Assembly (NCBI GenBank): GCA_025456495.1
Contig: JALOKO010000262.1
Location: forward strand, 1-5,931
Direction of reading: 5' to 3'
Length of the DNA stretch: 5,931 nt
Source: Bryobacterales bacterium
Lineage (GTDB): Bacteria > Acidobacteriota > Terriglobia > Bryobacterales > Bryobacteraceae
A model generated the notes under the pieces. The model made no database searches. It was not told where the DNA came from and was given only the letters and a program-made list of their open reading frames with translations. This document shows positions 1-5,700 of the stretch, one piece after another. A program made the position numbers and the translations under genes. Within the stretch, counting starts at the first letter, position 1. The number at the start of each line of letters is the position of its first letter.

Positions 1-2409
1 CATCAGGAAACGGCGGCTGGAGGCGTCGTAGAGCATCTCCCGGTTCCAGAAGTTCGGGCGCAAATAGTCCCCCGCAAACAGTTTGACGGCCGGGGCGAAC
101 GCCGGTTGACTGGCGGCACGCGCGGTCAGCCGGGAGGCGAACACGCCATCTTGAATCCGGAAGTAGACGGTGTCTCCAGTCGCGTTCCTCAACGGCGCCT
201 GCCCACCCCGAGACTGAGGAACGGTCACCTGCACGGTACAATCCGGCAATCGGCAAACCCGAATCTCCGTCACTGGCCACTGCCCCTGCATGTACGCCAG
301 CAGGGCGCCATCCGGGGAAACGGCGGGGTATCGCTGTTCGCCGGGAAGCTCCAGCATGCGCTGGTTCCATTCCATCCCCGGTTCCGGTTCCAGCGTGGCT
401 GGAATGCTGCCGTCCTTGCGCTGACGCGGGTAGAGCAAACCCATATCCACTGAGGTGTCTGGCACCTCACTGCGCACGAAGGCCAGTGGGCCCGTGGCTG
501 ACGGCCACGAATGCGGGAACTGCCCGTTGGTGGATGGCAAAAGCCTGCGCGGTGCGGAGTCTCCCTGCGCCGAAGCAGCCATCATGTTCGGGAAGCGCAG
601 TCCGCCACTGTAGGAGTTCACGACAGCGTACTTCCCGCCAGGGGACCAAACAGCCGTCGATGGTTCCGGGGCATCATCCAGCAGGCGCACCCACTCCCCG
701 GTCACCAGATGATAGCTCCATACTGAGCGGTTGATGTGCGTTTCCGCCAGCGCCACCAACAGGCGCTTGCCATCCGGGGACACGTCCAGTAGCGAATAGG
801 GACGCGCAGGCGCCGGAATGGGCGATTCGCGCCCCGATTCGTCCACCCACAACAATTCCGAACTCGCCGGAGGCCCTGCCTCCAGGTACACCAGGTTCCC
901 ATTGTTCGAGGCGCTCATCTGGCCCATACCCCAACTGGCAAGCAGCACGTTGTCGGCGATGATCCGTGGCTGCTCGCCGCGTCGGCTCCCCTCCAATGGC
1001 AGCGCACGCAATTGGCCCATCCAGTAATACAGCAGCGTTCCGTCCCGGGTGACATGGCCGCCCATTGCGGGCTCCACCAGAAGCCGATTGGTATTGGTCC
1101 GGCGGTCGCGCAGGTACACGGCGCGCTCCATAGGAGACCAGACGCCGGTCCACAAGAGCTTGCCATCCGGAAGCACCTGCAGCGGGAACTGAAACTCGCC
1201 GCCCCGCAACTCCCGCGAAATCGTCGCCGGCATCTCCAGTTGCCAGCGCTCTCCATCCTTACTGGAGAAGATCCCCATTGCAGGCAGTTCCTCACCCGTC
1301 CGCAACGCGCCGACGCTGCCGGTGCTCCGGTAGGTGCCGCTCACGAACATCGTGCCGTCCTCGCCCAGGGCGAAGTTCGGCTGAACCACCCACGAATCGT
1401 CCGGCGGCGCCACCTTGCGCGCCTGCATTGACTGGAAGTCAATCAGCCACGCTTCCCCATTCCGGTGAAACAGCAGCCGCTTCCCGTCGGGCGATACCGC
1501 CAATCCCGTCGCGCCGTCCGTTCCCGGCACCAGTTCGCTGGCATTCCCGGAAAGGGGCCGCCGAAAAATCTGCTTGGTTCCCGCTACTTCGGCCGCGTAA
1601 TAGACGTTGGCGCCGTCCGGGGAAATGGCGATGGTCCGCCCGCGCTCATTGGTGAGCACGATGTGGTCAGCGGGCAGGGCGATGCTTAGCCGCAGGGCGC
1701 TGGGCGTAGCCGGACGCGCGGGAAACACCAGTCGTCTCCCCGCGGCCACCGCCACCACCAGCAGGGCGAGGATGGCCATCGCAGCGGCCGCGCGCATGCG
1801 GACAGACGCCCCGCGCGCCGCAGTCTCCCCAGCCCCCGCCACAGTCGGCACCGGCGCCATCGCTTCCGGCGCTCCCCCGGGCGAGGCGCCAACCACCGGG
1901 GACCACGCCGCCTGACCGGCCCCTGACGGGTCTCCCGCGTCGACACCCGAGACTTCCGCTTCGATTCCCGTTGACGGCTCCACCTGCCCTGACGGCGTTC
2001 CTCCCTCAGTCGCCAATCCCTCCACGGGAGCCATCGCTGACTTAGCCGGCCGACCGGCGCTCGATTCCATTGCCGTGATCGGCGCCAGAAACCGATATCC
2101 CAGCCGCGGCAGAGTCTCCACAAAACGGGGGTTCTGTGCCGAATCGTCCAGGGCCTGCCGCAGCTTCTTGATGGCCGTATTCAGCCCGGTATCGAACTCT
2201 CCGTAGCTGTCGTCCGGCCACAGCGCCTTCTGCAGTTCCTCGCGGCTTACCACTTCGCCATCCGCCGCCAGCAGCATGGCTAGTACTCTTCCCGGTTGCC
2301 ATTGCAAGCGCACCATCAGCCCATTGCGCCACAGCCGAGCCGTGGCGGCATCGAATTCGAACTGTCCGAAGCGGTAACGCCCACCCCGGGTTTCCGGTGT
2401 CGGATTCAT
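1..2409 (-). CDS. Membrane-anchored winged-helix transcriptional regulator with PD40/TolB-like beta-propeller (3' end outside window)
   Basis: One frame is open from an ATG at 2409 down to base 1 with no stop (803 codons); the last residues read YDASSRRFLM, which resembles the last propeller strand of this family, so only a short C-terminus is probably missing. Residues about 12-108 form an OmpR/CadC-type winged helix (Trans_reg_C-like): FGQFEFD, then SREELQKALWPDD, then TGLNTAIKKLRQALDD (recognition-helix region), ending VETLPRLGYRF. Residues about 110-203 are a low-complexity Ala/Gly/Pro/Glu linker. Residues about 207-224 are one hydrophobic transmembrane helix flanked by Arg. The remainder carries PD40/WD40-like blades with SPDG motifs near residues 263, 306, 544 and 698, and variants near 351 (EDG), 414 (LPDG), 455 (TRDG) and 589 (SPGG). 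Expected topology is cytoplasmic DNA-binding domain and extracytoplasmic propeller sensor, as in CadC/ToxR-type one-component regulators. No phosphoacceptor receiver domain is visible. The ligand and target genes are unknown. It is divergent from the secreted PI-PLC-like gene, which is a plausible target. The ATG lacks a clear Shine-Dalgarno; a GTG at 2439 is an in-frame alternative. Confidence 0.9.
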   Translation of the reverse strand, partial: MNPTPETRGGRYRFGQFEFDAATARLWRNGLMVRLQWQPGRVLAMLLAADGEVVSREELQKALWPDDSYGEFDTGLNTAIKKLRQALDDSAQNPRFVETLPRLGYRFLAPITAMESSAGRPAKSAMAPVEGLATEGGTPSGQVEPSTGIEAEVSGVDAGDPSGAGQAAWSPVVGASPGGAPEAMAPVPTVAGAGETAARGASVRMRAAAAMAILALLVVAVAAGRRLVFPARPATPSALRLSIALPADHIVLTNERGRTIAISPDGANVYYAAEVAGTKQIFRRPLSGNASELVPGTDGATGLAVSPDGKRLLFHRNGEAWLIDFQSMQARKVAPPDDSWVVQPNFALGEDGTMFVSGTYRSTGSVGALRTGEELPAMGIFSSKDGERWQLEMPATISRELRGGEFQFPLQVLPDGKLLWTGVWSPMERAVYLRDRRTNTNRLLVEPAMGGHVTRDGTLLYYWMGQLRALPLEGSRRGEQPRIIADNVLLASWGMGQMSASNNGNLVYLEAGPPASSELLWVDESGRESPIPAPARPYSLLDVSPDGKRLLVALAETHINRSVWSYHLVTGEWVRLLDDAPEPSTAVWSPGGKYAVVNSYSGGLRFPNMMAASAQGDSAPRRLLPSTNGQFPHSWPSATGPLAFVRSEVPDTSVDMGLLYPRQRKDGSIPATLEPEPGMEWNQRMLELPGEQRYPAVSPDGALLAYMQGQWPVTEIRVCRLPDCTVQVTVPQSRGGQAPLRNATGDTVYFRIQDGVFASRLTARAASQPAFAPAVKLFAGDYLRPNFWNREMLYDASSRRFLM

Positions 2410-2515
2410 TGGTTTCGCGGAACTACCAGTATGTCCCACAGTTCAGATCAACTCCTAACATCCTTACTTTCCATAGCGTTGAAAAGTCAGATTGTCTGCC
2501 ATTGAATCCACTCGC

Positions 2516-2562
2516 GGTCCATTGCTCTAGCTCGGGCTTTCGCCTTACTGTCGCTCAGGACC
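2516..2562. repeat. Short imperfect inverted repeat (GGTCC/GGACC)
   Basis: GGTCC at 2516-2520 is matched by its reverse complement GGACC at 2558-2562. A small internal stem, GGC-TTTC-GCC, lies between them at about 2535-2544. The outer stem is only 5 bp and does not extend, so this may be chance or the remnant of an extragenic palindromic element. No function is assigned. Confidence 0.25.
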
Positions 2563-2637
2563 ACCCTACGTCGGCCAAGCACTTTCCCCACCCACGGGGC
2601 ACGCTATTTCTCTGCCTTAATGGACCCTAAACGCTTG

Positions 2638-2655
2638 AAAAATAAGGCAAAAAAA
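2638..2655 (+). promoter_or_regulatory. Phased A-tracts upstream of the predicted -35 (possible UP element or bend)
   Basis: A5 at 2638-2642 and A7 at 2649-2655 have centres about one helical turn apart and end immediately before the predicted -35 hexamer. In GC-rich DNA such tracts commonly bend DNA or contact the RNA polymerase alpha subunit. That role is inferred from position and composition only. Confidence 0.4.
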
Positions 2656-2656
2656 T

Positions 2657-2686
2657 CTGACAGCGGGGTGCTTCATCGCGCAAAAT
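2657..2686 (+). promoter_or_regulatory. Predicted sigma70-type promoter of the PI-PLC-like gene
   Basis: CTGACA at 2657-2662 matches the TTGACA consensus at 5 of 6 positions. After an 18-base spacer, CAAAAT at 2681-2686 matches TATAAT at 4 of 6, including the important second A and final T. A-tracts sit just upstream. The implied transcription start is near 2692-2694, giving a leader of roughly 44 bases. This is the best pair I could find in the intergenic region, but it is a by-eye match in an organism whose consensus is not known to me. Confidence 0.45.
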
Positions 2687-2699
2687 TGTGGCGCTTCAC
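2668..2699. repeat. Direct repeat GYGCTTCAY, 23-bp period (candidate operator)
   Basis: GTGCTTCAT (2668-2676) and GCGCTTCAC (2691-2699) agree at 7 of 9 positions, and both differences are T/C swaps. The first copy lies in the promoter spacer and the second at the predicted start site. OmpR/CadC-type winged-helix proteins usually bind tandem direct repeats about one or two turns apart, so this is a candidate site for the neighbouring regulator. Repeats this short also arise by chance in a region of this size. Confidence 0.3.
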
Positions 2700-2724
2700 G
2701 GTTTGACGGGTAAACCACGAAACC
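2700..2724 (+). promoter_or_regulatory. Leader inverted repeat next to the ribosome binding site
   Basis: GGTTT at 2700-2704 can pair with AAACC at 2712-2716 (5 bp, 7-base loop) or with a second AAACC at 2720-2724, which abuts the Shine-Dalgarno. The two pairings are mutually exclusive, and the second would bring a stem right up to the ribosome binding site. The stems are short and their biological relevance is unproven. Confidence 0.3.
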
Positions 2725-2730
2725 AAAGGA
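2725..2730 (+). promoter_or_regulatory. Ribosome binding site deciding the 2737 start
   Basis: AAAGGA ends six bases before the ATG at 2737, which is good Shine-Dalgarno spacing. The protein starting there begins with a well-formed signal peptide, which supports the start independently. Confidence 0.75.
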
Positions 2731-2736
2731 AATACC

Positions 2737-5700
2737 ATGGAACCGAACACATCACCCGGCGGCGCGTTCCGCCATTGGGCCTTTGCCCTTCTGCTACTGG
2801 CCATGCTGGCTTTGGCCACGCCATCGCCCGCCCAGGTTCGAGACCTGGACTGCGGCAACGAAAATCAACAAACCTGCCGCGTCGGCCAGTGGGAGCGCTA
2901 CAACATGCGCTTCTGGACCGAAAATCGATGCGAAGCCGACCTGAAGCCGGTCGATGGCGTCTGCGTCAATGAGAAGCGCCGCCTTCTGCGGCCCACCGGC
3001 GGCTGGACAGCCTGGGCGATGCAGGAACAGCGCTACCGCATTTCCCTGGATGAACCCATCAACAAGGTCACCTGGCTGGGCTCGCACAACGCCTTCGCCA
3101 ACAGCAACCAGGGCTTCAATAGCCCGCTTTACACCAACCACGTCTACTCCATCACTGACCAGTTGAACTGGGGTGTGCGCCATCTGGAACTGGATCCCCA
3201 TTACTATGGCGCCAGCAGTCCGTTGCGCAGCAACGCAGACCGGCTTTGCCACGCCAGCACCACCATCGCCTGCCTGCTGCCCGGCTACGGCCAGCGCCTG
3301 CTGGGCTTCGCCCTGAATGAAATCAACACTTGGTTGGCGGCCAACCCCGGCGAAGTGGTGGTGATTAAGCTCAACGACAAGAACGCCAACGGCTCCACCA
3401 TGCGCCAGGAGATCAAGGCTCGCCTAAGCAACCGCCTGGTGAGACCCCCCTCCACCTTTCAACGCTGGCCCACGATGCGCGAAATCCGCAACTCCGGCCG
3501 CCAGATCCTCTTCATGCAACACGACAACAACCCCGGCACAAACGACACCACCTGGAACGCCAGCGGCCTGGTGTTGGAAGACAACTGGCCCATCAGCCAG
3601 AAGTTCGATGTCTGTCTGGATTCGGCCGGCTCTTCCCCTCTAAACCGCGCCGCGAATTCCTGGTGGGACATTGCCGAAGGCCGCTCCAAGCTGAACACTG
3701 ACCTCTTTGGCGCCCTCACCGGCAACCTGGATGAAGAGGAAGTGCGTCGGGCCACCAACTGCGGCGTGGCGCTCATTGGACTGGATTTCATTGCCTCCCG
3801 CGGAACCTTCTTCGATGTCTACCGTCCTGCCCCACCCTCTGAGCGCCGTCACATCGCCCACATCTGGAGCTGGCGCGAAGGCGACTTCGGTGGCAACGCG
3901 ACCTTCAATCCGTCTGACCGTCGCTGGACCTCCCGCCCGCCCACGGAGACCCGCCGCCTGGTCTGCAGTCCAGAGCGCAGCCCCGCAACCATCGATCAGG
4001 CCCGCATCTGGCGCGTCACCAGCCAGCCGTACGCCTGGAGCCGCATTCAGGGCGACGCCCAGTGCCAGGCTGAATTCGGCACGCCAGGAAGCTCCTGGGT
4101 CTTCGCCTACCCCGCAACCGCTCTCCAGAACCGCCTTCTGGGCGAATACCTCGACAGCCAGGGCATCTCGGATCCGGTCTGGATCGGCTACACCACCGGG
4201 CCTCAGGACTTCCTCAGCATCCAGCCCGCTGACCTCACCTTCTCCATGACCTTCGGCGGAGACCTCCCCGCAATCCAGGAGGTCCAAGTGCTGGGGATCC
4301 GCGGAGCATCCTATCGTGTCGCCTCCAACCAGACCTGGTTGAACACCAACTCCACGGCCGGCTTCCTGCCCGGGGACGGCAGCGTCGTCCCCTTCCCCAT
4401 TGAAATCAATAAGGCAGCGCGTGATCTGCAACCCGGCACGTACGCGGCCACCCTGGAAGTTTCTCTTCCCGCCACCGCCACCCGTCCTCTCGTACGACGG
4501 GATGTCAGCGTGAAGCTGCGCGTACTGGCGCCCACGGTCACCACCATCTCGGGTCCGGCAACCAGCCCATTGGGCAGCGTGGTTGACCTGGACATCCGGA
4601 CTGTCGCCAACCCTGCCAGGCCGATTAGCGGCACCCTGGAATTGGTCCGCCTCAGCTCGGGCCTCGAAGAACCCGTCGTGCAGCAATTAGGCGCCTTTGA
4701 CCAGCAGTCCATCCGCCTGGAAGGTCTGCCCCTTGGCGTCCATCGTTTCTTCGCCAGCTTCCTGGGCAACGACGTACTGCAGGCCAGTGAGTCCATCGCC
4801 TTCGAACACACCGTCACTTCGCGCGTGGGCCTCAACCCCGCAAGTGCCGCGTTCGCGATGAACGCCGGTGGAGCGCTTCCGGCATCCCAATCCGTCCAGG
4901 TAAACAACCTCAGCAGCGGCGCCGCCATCGCGCCGGTGTCCAGTTGCTCCTGGTTGGGCGCTTCCCTGGGCAGTGTCAGCGGCATGAATGCCACCGTGAC
5001 CCTGCAGCCTCTGGCCGCGGCCCAAACCCTGCAGGCCGGCGATTACACCTGTCAGTTTGAAGTTACGGATACGCTCAGCGGCTCTCTGGGGTCCTCATTC
5101 CTGGAGGCGACTCTGCGCGTCAGCACTTCCCTGGTCAGCATTCCGCCCAGCCTACCGGCGATCCTGGTGGGCAACCAGCCGCAGTCCACGCAAGTCATCA
5201 TCGCCACTCCCTTTGGCGAATCCATTCCCATCCGCACGTTGTCTAGCTGCCCGGAACTGCGCTTCAGCGCCGAGAACCCGGTCACTGTGGCCACCGTGCA
5301 GGTCCTGGCCACCCGTGGCGACCGCGCCCCGGGCGTCTATCAGTGCGAACTTCGCGTCGAGTCGGACTTCGTGACCAACCCCCTCGTGCTGCCGGTAACC
5401 CTCCAGGTGGTGAACCCCACCGTGATCGATACCAACCCGCCCGGCCTCAGCTACCTGGTGGATGGCAGCAGCTTCACCGGTCGCAACGAGTTCACCTGGC
5501 AGCCCGGTTCCTCACGCCAGATCTCCACCACCTTCCAGCAATCCAGCGCGCCGGGTACGCGTCACCGCTTCCAGAACTGGAGCAGCGGCGCCGCCCAGAC
5601 GCAGCAGATTATCGCCAACGCCAGCGGGGCCTCCCTGGTGGTGAACTTCTCCACTGAGCACCAGCTCACCCGGCAGTCCTCTCCGGCCGAAGGCGGCAAC

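Larger units (their letters stand above)
2410..2736. other. Divergent intergenic region between regulator and secreted PI-PLC-like gene
   Basis: These 327 bases separate two divergent genes and must hold both promoters. No coding region is supported: the short open frames here have no ribosome binding site or recognisable motif. The half nearer the plus-strand gene (about 2626-2660) is distinctly AT-rich against GC-rich surroundings and carries the promoter elements listed separately. The half nearer the regulator (2410-2625) shows only a weak inverted repeat and an AGGAG on the minus strand at 2452-2456. I found no convincing -35/-10 pair for the regulator, no terminator and no recognisable riboswitch. 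Confidence 0.85.

Noticed and set aside
1012..1431. 139-codon plus-strand open frame inside the regulator gene
   Set aside because: It is antisense to PD40 blades that read continuously in the regulator frame; His/Arg/Pro-rich shadow composition.
2470..2499. Weak -10-like TATGGA on the minus strand for the regulator promoter
   Set aside because: No acceptable -35 hexamer exists 16-18 bases upstream, so I do not call it.
2586..2599. CCCC-ACCCAC-GGGG hairpin as a terminator
   Set aside because: The stem is only 4 bp, there is no U-tract on either strand, and both neighbouring genes point away from it, so no transcript should end here.
2397..2630. 77-codon plus-strand open frame in the intergenic region
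   Set aside because: There is no Shine-Dalgarno, no recognisable motif, and it overlaps the 5' end of the regulator gene on the other strand.
2703..2708. TTGACG as a -35 element for the PI-PLC-like gene
   Set aside because: A -10 at normal spacing would fall on the Shine-Dalgarno and start codon, with no matching hexamer.
3640..4686. 348-codon open frame on the minus strand inside the PI-PLC-like gene
   Set aside because: It lies fully antisense to a frame with clear catalytic motifs, has no recognisable domain or ribosome binding site, and long antisense frames are normal in GC-rich genes.
4311..4994. 227-codon minus-strand open frame overlapping the BACON/Ig-like region
   Set aside because: It is antisense to well-patterned beta-sandwich repeats and its translation shows no domain-like pattern; it is a compositional shadow.
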